In this document: piece after piece, positions 1 through 8,870 of the stretch
Layout: each line of letters begins with the position of its first letter
Numbering within the stretch: position 1 is the stretch's first letter
Assembly (NCBI GenBank): GCA_020636255.1
Contig: JACJYE010000001.1
Span: forward strand, 310,001 to 374,000
Direction: 5' to 3'
DNA length: 64,000 bases
Source: Lewinellaceae bacterium
GTDB lineage: Bacteria > Bacteroidota > Bacteroidia > Chitinophagales > Saprospiraceae
Translations under genes and position numbers: made by a program
The notes under the pieces: generated by a model
Seen by the model: the letters and a program-made list of their open reading frames with translations, nothing else
Told to the model about the DNA's origin: nothing
Databases searched by the model: none

Positions 1-634
1 TTGGGTTCGCGTTCTGCGGCTGATTTTCCTGTTGCTGCTGGCTTTGGCCCTTGTCTTGCTGCTGTTGCTGCTGATCCTGAGGCTGGCCCTGCTGGTTTTG
101 ATCCTGCTCTTTTTCCTGTTCCTGCTTCTGCTGATCTTTCTGCTGTTCCTGCTCTTGTTTATCTTTCTGTTGCTGCTGTTTTTGTTTTTCCTGTTCCTGT
201 TTCTTTTTCAGCATGCGCTGGGCAAGGGCCAGGTTGTACTTAGCCGATTGGTCGTCGGGGCGAAGCCGCAGGGCGTTCTTATAGGCCTCAATGCTCTTTT
301 CCAGTTCGCCGTTCTGCATCTCGGCATTGCCCAGGTTGTAATAAGCGGAAGCCTTGGCGTCTTTGTCCTGTAAGTGTTCTGCGGCGTGTTCATAGCGCCG
401 GACGGCCTCGTCATAACGGCCCTGCTGGTATATGGCGTTGCCCAGGTTGTAGCCGGCGCGGGGGGTGCTTTTTTCTTCCAGGGATTTGCGGTAATACCTT
501 TCCGCCTCGGTGTAATCCTGTTCTTCGTAGGCTTTGTTGCCCTGGCGCAGGTTGTGGTGTGCAGCCTGGGCCCAAAGGGCTGTTCCTGCCGGGAGCATAC
601 TTACTAAAGCTATGAAAAAGGCCTTGCTTTGCAT
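1..634 (-). CDS. batC: BatC-like TPR protein, C-terminus cut by window edge
   Basis: Read on the minus strand, the frame starts at 634 and stays open to base 1, so the C-terminus lies outside the window. Residues 1-23 form a signal peptide ending in ALWAQ. Two to three TPR units follow (repeated YYNLGNA and GNA-Y motifs, residues about 25-130), then a tail of almost only Q, K, E and D. This tetratricopeptide plus charged-tail layout, directly behind batA and batB, is that of BatC in Bacteroides aerotolerance operons. In that family the protein is periplasmic and probably scaffolds the BatA/BatB complex. An in-frame ATG at 652 overlaps the batB stop and could be the start by translational coupling; I chose 634 because the signal peptide starts cleanly there. 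The Q-rich tail is encoded by near-monotonous CAG/AAA codons and could vary in length between strains. Confidence 0.85.
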   Translation of the reverse strand, partial: MQSKAFFIALVSMLPAGTALWAQAAHHNLRQGNKAYEEQDYTEAERYYRKSLEEKSTPRAGYNLGNAIYQQGRYDEAVRRYEHAAEHLQDKDAKASAYYNLGNAEMQNGELEKSIEAYKNALRLRPDDQSAKYNLALAQRMLKKKQEQEKQKQQQQKDKQEQEQQKDQQKQEQEKEQDQNQQGQPQDQQQQQQDKGQSQQQQENQPQNANP

Positions 635-644
635 CGTTTTCACT

Positions 645-1676
645 TTACACATCAAAAATATCCTTGCCTGTCAGGCGGCGGCTACTGCGGTATGGGAGGA
701 GGAATTCCAGCAAAAGCAGAAGCATGGCTGCGCCTACGAACCACTGAAAGTAACTGTTGTATTCAGAAAAGGCCTGTTGTTCCAACTCCCGTTTTTCCAT
801 GCGCCCGATGCCCTCTCTCAGAGCGTCCAGCACCTGGCCGCTACCGGCGGCGAGGTTGAAATATTTACCGTCGCCGGCCTGGGCTATTTCTCTGAGCACG
901 GCTTCGTTGAGGTGGCTCACCACGGGCTGCCCCGTATTGTCGCGCTTATATGCCAACTTGCCGTTTTCCTCAACGGGAATGAAGCTACCTTCCTCCGTCC
1001 CTACGCCGACGGTGAAGATCAGCAGCCCGTCGGAGCGGGCAGTTTTGGCCTGGTCCAGGGCATCTTCTTCGTGGTTCTCCCCGTCGGTAATAATTATTAA
1101 CGCTTTGTGATTTTTGTTGTTTTGCTCAAACGAGTTGGCCGCCAGCTCTATGGCCTCGCCGATGGCCGTGCCCTGATTGGGGATCATGCTGGGGTTGGCG
1201 CTGCGGACGGCCTGCAGCAGGGCATTGAAATCGCTGGTGACCGGCGATTGCACGAAGGCGCTACCGGCGAACAGGATAAGCCCCAGGCGTTCGCCCTGCA
1301 GGCTTTCCACCAGGCTTTGCGTAAAGCGGCGTGCGCGGGCCAGGCGGCTGGGCGGCAGGTCTTCGGCAAGCATGCTCTGTGAGATATCAAAAGCGATCAT
1401 CACGTCCACGCTTTTGGCCTTGGCCTTGACCATCCGCACGCCATACTGCGGGTTGGCCCATGCAATGGCCAGCAGCGCCAGGGCGATGAGCAGGACGGCG
1501 AATTTGAGAAAATACCGGTAGCGGGAAACCCGGGGCATGAGGCGCGCCATCAGGTGGGTATCGCCAAACCTTCGGATGGCCCTGCTGCGGGCGCGCCAGG
1601 CCAGGCCGAAGAAGAGCAGCAGCAGGGGGACAGCCAGTAAGGCATACAGATGTTCGGGATATTCAAATCGCAACAT
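645..1676 (-). CDS. batB: BatB, membrane-anchored VWA-domain protein
   Basis: This 343-aa protein has two N-terminal membrane segments (about residues 10-28 and 55-74), a von Willebrand A domain, and a C-terminal membrane segment (about 310-328). The metal-ion-dependent adhesion site is complete: D97-x-S99-x-S101, a threonine in NQGTAIGEA, and an aspartate in ITDGEN. The VWA domain should face the periplasm or cytoplasm beside the membrane and bind partner proteins through a divalent metal. The gene lies 11 bp after batA and 10 bp before batC on the same strand, so it is mid-operon. In Bacteroides the Bat genes affect oxygen tolerance; elsewhere MoxR-VWA modules act as chaperones, and the exact client here is unknown. 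Length and order match BatB. Confidence 0.92.
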   Translation of the reverse strand: MLRFEYPEHLYALLAVPLLLLFFGLAWRARSRAIRRFGDTHLMARLMPRVSRYRYFLKFAVLLIALALLAIAWANPQYGVRMVKAKAKSVDVMIAFDISQSMLAEDLPPSRLARARRFTQSLVESLQGERLGLILFAGSAFVQSPVTSDFNALLQAVRSANPSMIPNQGTAIGEAIELAANSFEQNNKNHKALIIITDGENHEEDALDQAKTARSDGLLIFTVGVGTEEGSFIPVEENGKLAYKRDNTGQPVVSHLNEAVLREIAQAGDGKYFNLAAGSGQVLDALREGIGRMEKRELEQQAFSEYNSYFQWFVGAAMLLLLLEFLLPYRSSRRLTGKDIFDV

Positions 1677-1687
1677 AATGGTTCGCT

Positions 1688-2698
1688 CTAAGGGATCGTT
1701 CGCAACAGGGTATACCGCAGCAAAGCTTCCAGCAGCAGCAGCAAGATCGCCCAGAAGACAAACGGGTGGAACGCCTCGCTATAATGTTTAAAGACCGTCA
1801 CTTCCACTTTTGTTTTTTCCAGTTGGTCGATCTGGCTGTAGATGCGCTCCAGGCTCTCGGCAGACGTGGCGCGGAAGTATGCTCCGTTGGTCATGCTGGC
1901 GATCTCCTGCAGCAGCGCTTCATCGATCTTGACGCGGGCCAGGCCAAAGATATAGCGCCCGTCGGAGCGCCGGTTCACGGGGGTCAGGGCGTCGCCGGTA
2001 GAGCCTACGCCAATGGTATACACCTTGATGCCCAGCTTCTGGGCGATCTGTGCCGCCATGGCCGGGTTGATATAACCGGCGTTGTTGACACCGTCCGTCA
2101 GCAGGATGACGACCTTGCTTTTCGCCTCGCTCTTCTCCAGATGGCCGACAGCCGTTGCAAGCCCCATACCGATGGCCGTACCGTCTTCCAGAATGCCGCA
2201 GGACAACTCAGCCAGGAAATTTTTGAGCATCTGATGTTCGGTAGTAAGCGGGCATTTGGTAAAGGCCTCGCCGGCAAAAACGGCCAGCCCGATGCGGTCG
2301 TACGGCCGCTTGTCGATAAACTGGGCGGCCACGCGCTTGCTGACTTCCAGCCTGTCGGGCTTGAAATCCTGCGCCAGCATACTGCTCGACAGGTCGATGG
2401 CCATCACGATATCGATGCCTTCCGCATCAACTTCTTCCTCCTTGAGCACTTCCTGGGGCCGTGCCATGGCCACCACCAGCGCAACGAAAGCCAGCACCCG
2501 AAGTATGGGCAGCGCCACCCGAAGATATCCCCGCCACGATCGGAGCCCTTTCACACTGGCCAGGCTGGGCATGCGCATCGTAGGGTAATGGCGGCGCCTG
2601 CGGCTCAGGTACCATACTGCGGCCGCGGGCAACACCAGGAGCAGAAGGAAAAACTCCGGGTTGAGGAATTGTATGTTTTCGCCAAAAAGAGACATCAT
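1688..2698 (-). CDS. batA: BatA, membrane-anchored VWA-domain protein
   Basis: A 336-aa paralogue of the next gene with the same design: a hydrophobic N-terminus (residues 15-31), a basic RRRR stretch, a second membrane segment (about 62-78), a VWA domain with an intact MIDAS (D102-x-S104-x-S106, T in EDGTAIGMG, D in LLTDGVNN), and a C-terminal membrane helix. The ATG at 2698 overlaps the preceding TGA stop in an ATGA arrangement, so the two genes are probably translationally coupled; a second ATG follows immediately. In BatA/BatB systems the two VWA proteins form the membrane platform that the MoxR AAA ATPase (here at 5191-6186) works on. No residue expected for metal binding is missing. Confidence 0.92.
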   Translation of the reverse strand: MMSLFGENIQFLNPEFFLLLLVLPAAAVWYLSRRRRHYPTMRMPSLASVKGLRSWRGYLRVALPILRVLAFVALVVAMARPQEVLKEEEVDAEGIDIVMAIDLSSSMLAQDFKPDRLEVSKRVAAQFIDKRPYDRIGLAVFAGEAFTKCPLTTEHQMLKNFLAELSCGILEDGTAIGMGLATAVGHLEKSEAKSKVVILLTDGVNNAGYINPAMAAQIAQKLGIKVYTIGVGSTGDALTPVNRRSDGRYIFGLARVKIDEALLQEIASMTNGAYFRATSAESLERIYSQIDQLEKTKVEVTVFKHYSEAFHPFVFWAILLLLLEALLRYTLLRTIP

Positions 2699-4158
2699 CG
2701 TTCTTTTCCTGGTTTGCCGGCAGGCCTTTCTCCTTCCGGCGCCCGTTTGCGGATCACGTAGGTCCCCGCCATCCTGTCATGAAGCGCCTGCCTGCGGTTC
2801 CCGTTCAGAAAATACAACAAATATCCCAGGCCGAATACCGCTTCCGAGGCCAGCTTGCCCAGAAAGCGAAGGGCAGACTGGCCTAGCGTGGGGTATACCG
2901 CTTTGTCGTCAACAACCCGGATACCCAACAGGAGCTTGCCGGCCGTGCCGCCCATATAATGGTCCATGATGGCGTGGTAGAGCCACAGCACGCCCACGTA
3001 AGCCAGTGCGAGCACCACAGGCGCTATGGCACCGCCCAGAGCTATATTGACAACAGCCAGCAAGAGGCCGGGGAAAATGAACATATCGAGCAGGCGCGCC
3101 CAGAAACGACGCCAGAACCCGGACAGCAGTACGGGCCAGCCTTCTGCATCCAGGATATACGGCGGCGGCGCCTGTTGTTTTTCCGTTGCCTGTTCCGGGT
3201 CGAAGCCTGGTATTTTCCTGGGGATCTCCACTTCCACCCCTTCGTCGGCCGTATCGCGTAGAAAGGCGCGGGCCGACTCACTAGCTTCGGTATGGTAAGT
3301 TGCCGGGGGCAGCGCCTTGGCAAATTTAACCAGGTCGGCCGATTGCAACAGGCGCCGCAGCTTGTCCTGATGTTCATTGCTCAACCCCGCCAGCCCCAGT
3401 TGCTGGAGGATCTCATCCGTCGTAGATTCCATAGCAGACAGGCCGTAGCGGTGTTGCAGGTACTGCCTCATGATGTGTGCAAGCCCGCTGTGGTAGTCTT
3501 TCACCAGGCCTTGCTGCCATAACTTCTGGCCTTCCAGCTGATCCAGCTGCCCGAGCGCCAGCTGGTGAGCGGCGATCTTCAAAGGCGGCGGCGGCGGCAA
3601 GGGCGGCGGTGGGCGGCGCAGCATGAAAAAGGCTAAAAGCCCCAGGCCGATCAGCAGGATCAGGCCCAGTATCCAGGGCAGGGCATCCCTGACGTTCATA
3701 GGTTCCCCTATGATCTCTTTGATGGGCATTATGCGGGCGGTATCCGATGCCAGGGGTATCGTATGGGCCTGCAGGGCGAGTTCCGCCGTCCAGGCCGTAT
3801 CCGCCTTGCCATTCTGCCGGTATGCAACGGGGATGGGCGCGATGCGGTAATATCCCGAATCAAAGGCCGTGACCGTAAGCTGGACTTCCAGCAGCTTGCC
3901 TTGTTCGCCGTTGTCCTTTTCGAACCGCTCTTCACCAAGTAGCTCCAGCCCGGCCGTTTCCTGCAATACGGAGAACCCCACATCTGCTATCTCCGTAGGG
4001 GGCTGGTAGTAGGACAGTATCGTCAGGCGCACCTGGTCGCCGATGAGGATGTCGTTCTGGCTGAGTTCGGCGGAAACGCTTACCTGGGCAAAAAGCGGGA
4101 CGGCCCAAAGCAGCAAAAGGAGCGATGCGCCCCATGCCAGGGTTTTGCCTGCCTGCAT
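2695..4158 (-). CDS. Exported BatD-like / DUF4381 protein fused to an RDD membrane domain
   Basis: I start this gene at the ATG that gives a clean signal peptide (MQAGKTLAWGAS to LFAQ); in-frame ATGs at 4197 and 4209 would add a 13-17 residue leader. The order is: signal peptide, a beta-rich BatD-like domain (to about residue 140), one membrane helix (about 150-170), a proline run (RRPPPPLPPPPP), a helical DUF4381-type region containing LLQSADLVKFAK, and a C-terminal RDD domain with its usual membrane helices and motifs (FWARLLDMF, GGTAGKLLLGIRVVD, QALHDRMAGTYV). In other Bacteroidota operons the DUF4381-type protein sits at this position between DUF58 and BatA, but as a separate, shorter protein. 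The RDD fusion adds a multi-helix membrane anchor or channel-like module of unknown role. Its stop overlaps the batA start by 4 bases. Confidence 0.75.
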   Translation of the reverse strand: MQAGKTLAWGASLLLLLWAVPLFAQVSVSAELSQNDILIGDQVRLTILSYYQPPTEIADVGFSVLQETAGLELLGEERFEKDNGEQGKLLEVQLTVTAFDSGYYRIAPIPVAYRQNGKADTAWTAELALQAHTIPLASDTARIMPIKEIIGEPMNVRDALPWILGLILLIGLGLLAFFMLRRPPPPLPPPPPLKIAAHQLALGQLDQLEGQKLWQQGLVKDYHSGLAHIMRQYLQHRYGLSAMESTTDEILQQLGLAGLSNEHQDKLRRLLQSADLVKFAKALPPATYHTEASESARAFLRDTADEGVEVEIPRKIPGFDPEQATEKQQAPPPYILDAEGWPVLLSGFWRRFWARLLDMFIFPGLLLAVVNIALGGAIAPVVLALAYVGVLWLYHAIMDHYMGGTAGKLLLGIRVVDDKAVYPTLGQSALRFLGKLASEAVFGLGYLLYFLNGNRRQALHDRMAGTYVIRKRAPEGERPAGKPGKER

Positions 4159-4238
4159 TTTGGGTAGTTCATTACGCTTACTGCCTGTCCGTTCCATTAC
4201 AATAGGCATTGCCCCTGTCCCATTTCGTAGCGAAGGGT

Positions 4239-5114
4239 TCAGGGTTTATTCGTTCGCTGCTGGAAAAATTTCAGCAGGGCATTTACATAAGGCTCATCCG
4301 TCCGGATATTCACGGCATCGGCCCCGCTTTTCCTGAAGGTGCCGACGAAATACGACAAGTGCTGCTGGTGCCAGCGGGCGTAATCTTCCCGCAGGCGCTT
4401 AGAAGAAGTGTCGATCCACCTGACCTCGCCCGACTCGGCGTCCTGAGCGCGGATCAGGCCGACGTTGGGCAGCTGCTCTTCCCTCGGGTCGATGATGTTG
4501 ATGCCGACCACATCGTGGCGGCGGGCGGCGATGCGCAAGGGTGCTTCGTAGCCCATCGACAAAAAGTCGGAGATGATAAAGCAGATGCTGCGCCGCTTGA
4601 TCATGTTGGTGAAGTATTGCAGGGTGCGGCCGATATCCGTTCCCTGCCCTTCCGGTTCGAAGTCGATCAGCTCGCGGATGATGCGCAGGATGTGCTGCCT
4701 GCCCTTTTTGGGCGGGATGAACTTCTCGGCCTTGTTCGAAAAGAACAGCACGCCGACCTTGTCGTTGTTGTTGATCGCGGAAAAGGCCAGGACGGCGCAG
4801 ATCTCCGTCATGATCTCATTCTTGAGCTGGCCGGCAGTACCGAAGAAAGAAGACTGGCTCATATCGATGAGCAGCATCACCGTCAACTCGCGTTCTTCTT
4901 CAAATATCTTCACGTGGGGGTCGCCGGTACGGGCCGTTACGTTCCAGTCGATATTGCGCACGTCGTCTCCGAACTGGTAATCGCGCACTTCGCTGAACGA
5001 CATGCCCCGGCCTTTGAACGCACTATGGTATTCCCCTGAGAACAGGTGTTTACTCAGGCCTTTGGTCTTGATCTCGATCTTTCTTACTTTCTTGAGCAGT
5101 TCGCTGGTTTCCAT
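4239..5114 (-). CDS. DUF58 domain protein of the MoxR/Bat operon
   Basis: A 291-aa cytoplasmic protein beginning METSELLKK; the frame is open further upstream but an earlier start would add a hydrophobic stretch not seen in this family. It carries the DUF58 signature (GRGMSFSEVRDYQFGDD, then IDWNVTARTG at about residues 36-64) and a VWA-like fold with D84-x-S86-x-S88. DUF58 proteins are nearly always encoded between a MoxR ATPase and VWA genes, as here, and are thought to link the ATPase to its membrane VWA partners. The gap to moxR is 76 bp and to the next gene 80 bp, larger than elsewhere in the operon. Nothing is missing relative to the family. Confidence 0.92.
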   Translation of the reverse strand: METSELLKKVRKIEIKTKGLSKHLFSGEYHSAFKGRGMSFSEVRDYQFGDDVRNIDWNVTARTGDPHVKIFEEERELTVMLLIDMSQSSFFGTAGQLKNEIMTEICAVLAFSAINNNDKVGVLFFSNKAEKFIPPKKGRQHILRIIRELIDFEPEGQGTDIGRTLQYFTNMIKRRSICFIISDFLSMGYEAPLRIAARRHDVVGINIIDPREEQLPNVGLIRAQDAESGEVRWIDTSSKRLREDYARWHQQHLSYFVGTFRKSGADAVNIRTDEPYVNALLKFFQQRTNKP

Positions 5115-5190
5115 GGCACGTTTATCCCGGAGAATTAGAGTAAAAAAAGGTAACGGCATTAACGCCTAAACGCCGGTACAAGCCAACCGC

Positions 5191-6186
5191 CTAGGGCACT
5201 TCCACCGTGTCCAGTATCCTGTTGATGATATCTTCCTGGGTGATGTTTTCCGCTTCCGCTTCATACGAGAGCCCGATGCGGTGGCGCATCACATCATGGC
5301 ATACGTTGCGCACATCTTCGGGCACGACGTATCCGCGGCGCTTGATGAAGGCATGGGCTTTGGCGGCCAGGGCCAGGTTGACGCTGGCGCGGGGTGAGCC
5401 GCCGTAGTTAATGAGGGGTTCGAGGTTGCGCAGGCGGTATGCCGACGGCTGGCGGGTGGCGAATACGATATCGAGGATATAGCGCTCGATCTTTTCATCC
5501 ATGTATATTTTGCGCACCGATTCGCGGGCGCGGAGGATATCGGACGGATGGACGATGGGCTGGACCTCATCGAAGACCTCACCCGAGATGTTGCGGCGTA
5601 TGATCTCCAGTTCTTCTTCCTTTGAAGGGTACGTCACTTTGACCTTGAGCATGAAGCGGTCGACCTGGGCTTCGGGCAGCGGGTAGGTCCCTTCCTGTTC
5701 GATGGGGTTCTGGGTGGCCAGTACCAGGAACGGCTCTTCGAGCCGGAAGGTCTCGTTGCCGATAGTCACCTGCCGCTCCTGCATAGCTTCCAGCAGGGCG
5801 CTCTGCACCTTCGCCGGCGCGCGGTTGATCTCATCGGCCAGAATAAAATTGGCGAAGATAGGGCCTTTGCGCACTGTGAACTGGCTGGTATTGGGATTGT
5901 ATATCATGGTGCCGATAATATCGGCCGGCAGAAGGTCGGGGGTAAATTGTATGCGGCTGAACTTCGCATCTACGGCGCTGGAGAGCGTTTTGATGGCCAG
6001 GGTTTTGGCCAGGCCTGGCAGGCCTTCCAGCAGTACGTGGCCCCGGCTGAGCAGGCCGAGCATCAGGCGCTCCATCATATTGCTCTGGCCAACGATAATG
6101 CGGGATGCTGCCGTGTTCAGCTTCTCAATAAAGGCGCTATCGATATAAATCTGCTGGTTGAGTGCTTCAATGTCAAGTGATTGCAT
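5191..6186 (-). CDS. moxR: MoxR-family AAA+ ATPase, first gene of the Bat operon
   Basis: A 331-aa AAA ATPase starting MQSLDIEALNQQ. The longer open frame upstream is rejected because its residues resemble translated leader DNA and the family starts here. Walker A is GLPGLAKT (residues 55-62), Walker B is LADEINRAP, sensor 1 lies in LATQNPIEQEG, and the arginine-finger region PEAQVDRFM is present. MoxR ATPases use ATP to remodel or mature VWA-domain partners; the five genes downstream on the same strand supply these. The leader (6187-6379) contains TTAGAGCTTGTTT at about 6216, a partial copy of the dispersed repeat described elsewhere in the window. A second MoxR gene at 32963 is a separate, solitary copy. 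Confidence 0.95.
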   Translation of the reverse strand: MQSLDIEALNQQIYIDSAFIEKLNTAASRIIVGQSNMMERLMLGLLSRGHVLLEGLPGLAKTLAIKTLSSAVDAKFSRIQFTPDLLPADIIGTMIYNPNTSQFTVRKGPIFANFILADEINRAPAKVQSALLEAMQERQVTIGNETFRLEEPFLVLATQNPIEQEGTYPLPEAQVDRFMLKVKVTYPSKEEELEIIRRNISGEVFDEVQPIVHPSDILRARESVRKIYMDEKIERYILDIVFATRQPSAYRLRNLEPLINYGGSPRASVNLALAAKAHAFIKRRGYVVPEDVRNVCHDVMRHRIGLSYEAEAENITQEDIINRILDTVEVP

Positions 6187-6379
6187 ATCTTTCGTCTCTT
6201 GCTTTGTAGTATTACTTAGAGCTTGTTTGTCACGCTTTTTGCGAAAGAGGCCGGACGGGCCCACAAATTTGCCATTTTTTTGAATATTAACGCAATACAG
6301 TGGCTTTTGCCTTGCATTTATACGCCAATACGCGTTAATGCCGGCCATTTCTGCTGCCTGTTAACGGAAAATTAACGCT

Positions 6380-7075
6380 ATGGAAAAAAAATTAGCCTTT
6401 ACCGGGGCGCTGGCCCTTATCTTACTGACAAGCAGCCTGGCCAGAGCACAGGAACCTGCGGCCGCCGGTTCGGCACAATCACGCGCCGTAGAAAGCATCA
6501 ATCAGCTCAAGGCCGGCACGCTGCTGGTGCGCCTGCCTTCGCAGCAGGCCAAAATTGACGCTATGCAACAGGTGATGGCCAGCTCCAATACCAGCGAAGC
6601 TGCCCGCGACAGGCTGAAAAGCCAGATCGAAACAACCATAACCAACCAACGGGTATTCAACCTCAATATGGTGCAGGCCTTTCAGGAAGCTTACGACTTT
6701 TCGAAAGCCCTGTTCTTTTACGACACCAACACGTCCAGGCTTAAATCCGGCGATCAAAGCGGTATCTTCCTGGATAACAACCTGGAGGCCGATCCCTCGA
6801 TCAGGCCAGGCGACGGCCCTTTTTTCATCCTGCACTTCGGCTCCACGAGCAGCGAAACCTCCGACGGCGTAGAAGCCATGATCATTCTCGACAGCCAGTT
6901 CGAGCGGCTGGAAAAACCTTTCCCCTTTTATCAGCGACTCAACGATTTTTCCGCTTTTATCGGCAGTTTTTTACCTAAACCTAACCAAAAAACAGAAGAC
7001 GCTCTGCGCATCGTGGGCAAGCTCAACAAAAAATTACACACTTATTTTCAACAGGCTCAGGCCGGAAAAGGGTAG
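6380..7075 (+). CDS. Exported protein of unknown function
   Basis: A 231-aa protein with a signal peptide (MEKKLAFTGALALILLTSSLARAQ), followed by a mostly helical mature part. I recognise no domain. The sequence LLVRLPSQQAKIDAMQQVM and a later segment built around FDTNTSRLKS-like and ILHFGSTSSETSDG motifs resemble a family of short Bacteroidota periplasmic proteins that carry no assigned function; this resemblance is from memory of general style, not from a search. It is divergent from moxR (194-bp gap) and convergent with the DUF3089 gene, with only 16 bases between stops, so it is probably a single-gene unit. Confidence 0.7.
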   Translation: MEKKLAFTGALALILLTSSLARAQEPAAAGSAQSRAVESINQLKAGTLLVRLPSQQAKIDAMQQVMASSNTSEAARDRLKSQIETTITNQRVFNLNMVQAFQEAYDFSKALFFYDTNTSRLKSGDQSGIFLDNNLEADPSIRPGDGPFFILHFGSTSSETSDGVEAMIILDSQFERLEKPFPFYQRLNDFSAFIGSFLPKPNQKTEDALRIVGKLNKKLHTYFQQAQAGKG

Positions 7076-7091
7076 CAGGCCTGGTACCTGG

Positions 7092-8111
7092 TTACTTCTC
7101 TTTCAAAAAAGCCTTCACCCTCGCCTGGGCATTCTCCCGGACATTGAGGTAGTAAAGGTTGAAATCGCCGGCGTGATAGTTTCTGCGTATCAGCAGAAAG
7201 CTGCCGGGGAAGCGGGGTTTTTTCGCCCACAGTATAGGGCCATGAACCTGAGCGTCGGTAGCGCCGGGGCGCAGTTGCTCGAAAGGGTGCAGCACGGCGC
7301 CGAGGTTGAGCTCAGGGCCGGCATAGTCCGTGCTGCTTGTCCACAACAGGGGGTTCGTCACCAGTACATCCGGCTCCGGTTGCCGGGGCCGGGTACCCCG
7401 CCGGAAGGTGCGCCAGGAGTTGTAACAGCCCGTATCGAGCGAATCCTGGCAGGGCCGGATATGCTCAAAAGCATCTTTCCCGACCGGAATGCCTATGATG
7501 TAGGCCACGACGAGCTGATCCTGCAGCGGCTTGCCATCGAAGAATTCCTTTATCAGGCGGGCGGCATGGGTAGTGCCCTGGCTGTGAGCGGCCAGCACGA
7601 TAGGGCGCCCCTGGTTGTAGTGGGCGAGGTAATACTGAAATGCCGCGCGCACATCGCCGTATGCCAGCTCAAAGGCCTGGCGGGCGCTGGCCGTATCGCG
7701 GGTAAAGTAGGCATTAAGGTGCGCCTGGCGGTGGTAGGGTGAAAAGATGCGCCCCACCCCATTGAAAAGGCTGGCCTGGAACTGCATGGTGCTCTCCTGG
7801 ACCTCCTTGTTAAATTCAGCGTCCTGAAGGGGCGCGTTCCAGCCCTTCTGCCCTTTCCGGCCGACATAGCGGGTGGGGTATAGGAAAAAGACATCTACCG
7901 CGGCAGAATCCTGGAGGTTGCGCAGGCCGTCAGGGCAGCGGTCGGCGGCATCGTCCTTCCAGGGCAGCGCGGCCCAGTACTCGTCGCGGCTGTAATCGGG
8001 TGGCGAGGGCCTGGTTTCGGCAGAATACGCGCCTTTGGGGCTGACGCTGCAGGACTGAAAGGCCAGTGCGGTGAGCAGTACCAGCCCGGGCAAAGCGAAA
8101 GATCTATTCAT
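7092..8111 (-). CDS. DUF3089 alpha/beta-hydrolase-like lipoprotein
   Basis: A 339-aa protein starting MNRSFALPGLVLL, with a lipoprotein-like signal ending in FQSC (a loose lipobox, common in Bacteroidota). The rest matches DUF3089: AVDVFFLYPTRYVG early on, the nucleophile elbow LAAHSQGT with a likely catalytic serine, and the closing GDFNLYYLNVRENAQARV. DUF3089 has an alpha/beta-hydrolase core with lipase/esterase resemblance, but no substrate is known. It follows the NifX-like gene by 75 bp on the same strand and may be co-transcribed. The membrane position would put the hydrolase in the periplasm or on the cell surface. Confidence 0.82.
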   Translation of the reverse strand: MNRSFALPGLVLLTALAFQSCSVSPKGAYSAETRPSPPDYSRDEYWAALPWKDDAADRCPDGLRNLQDSAAVDVFFLYPTRYVGRKGQKGWNAPLQDAEFNKEVQESTMQFQASLFNGVGRIFSPYHRQAHLNAYFTRDTASARQAFELAYGDVRAAFQYYLAHYNQGRPIVLAAHSQGTTHAARLIKEFFDGKPLQDQLVVAYIIGIPVGKDAFEHIRPCQDSLDTGCYNSWRTFRRGTRPRQPEPDVLVTNPLLWTSSTDYAGPELNLGAVLHPFEQLRPGATDAQVHGPILWAKKPRFPGSFLLIRRNYHAGDFNLYYLNVRENAQARVKAFLKEK

Positions 8112-8186
8112 GAGGTAGTGTGTAAAATGAGCAATGGCGGGCATCCCGGAAAGTGTTGGCCCAGCTATCTGAAGGATTTTTGCACC

Positions 8187-8657
8187 CTAATCTTTCACGG
8201 CTATGCGGATCAGTTCGCCTTCAAGCGCTCTCAGGACAAGGTGCTTTTCCGTGTCCCGCCCCGCTTCTGCGGCGATGCCTTCGATGTGTTCCTCCAGCCG
8301 TTGGCATACGGCATCCACTGCGCTTTCCGAAACAAGGATCGGCACGAAAGACCTGCAGACTTCCCTGATGTTGTGGCCAAACTGTCTGGATACCAGTGCC
8401 TGTACTCCGCGCTCCTGGAAAAAGGCCGTGACGAGGGCAGCTTTTTTGTGCTGGCCATGCCCGTGCCCGTGCTGGCCATTCGGATGGTGATGCACCTGGC
8501 CGCCGTGGTGGCCGTGCTGCCCTTTGAAGGGGTTGGGTTCTTCGCCAAGCAAGGTGAATGCCCCATCAGCCCATTCGAAGAGCAGGAATTTGTCCGCATC
8601 TCCGAAGTGTTGGTTTTCAAAGGTATTTTCTGCGCTGACTGCAAATGCGAATTTCAT
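8187..8657 (-). CDS. NifX/NafY-like (dinitrogenase Fe-Mo cofactor biosynthesis fold) protein with His-rich insert
   Basis: A 156-aa protein with the fold signature of the NifB/NifX domain family: MKFAFAVSAENTFENQHFGDADKFLLFE at the start, and ERGVQALVSRQFGHNIREV in the middle, where the family has its G-GP-A--L-- strand. Between them lies an insert of about 20 residues that is nearly half histidine (HGHHGGQVHHHPNGQHGHGHG, residues about 47-68). No nitrogenase genes are nearby, so a role in nitrogen fixation is unlikely; stand-alone members are taken to bind metal or Fe-S clusters. The insert suggests nickel, zinc or cobalt binding (inference). Divergent from the sugar symporter, with 213 bp of shared upstream DNA. 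Confidence 0.75.
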   Translation of the reverse strand: MKFAFAVSAENTFENQHFGDADKFLLFEWADGAFTLLGEEPNPFKGQHGHHGGQVHHHPNGQHGHGHGQHKKAALVTAFFQERGVQALVSRQFGHNIREVCRSFVPILVSESAVDAVCQRLEEHIEGIAAEAGRDTEKHLVLRALEGELIRIAVKD

Positions 8658-8870
8658 GCTATTCCTGATTTTACGGATGAACCAAAGGTATGGGGAGATT
8701 GAAAAGATTTCAAAGAAATATATAGCCTAATTGCATGCCACCCGGGCCTGGCCGGCAAAAAAAAGGGCGGCCGGGCCCCAGGAATAAAATTTAAAATGTA
8801 AAATTGAGCTGAAAACGAAGCGACGCTTCCTTCAAATCTATTGCCCTTTACACCAAAATGACAGGCCAAC

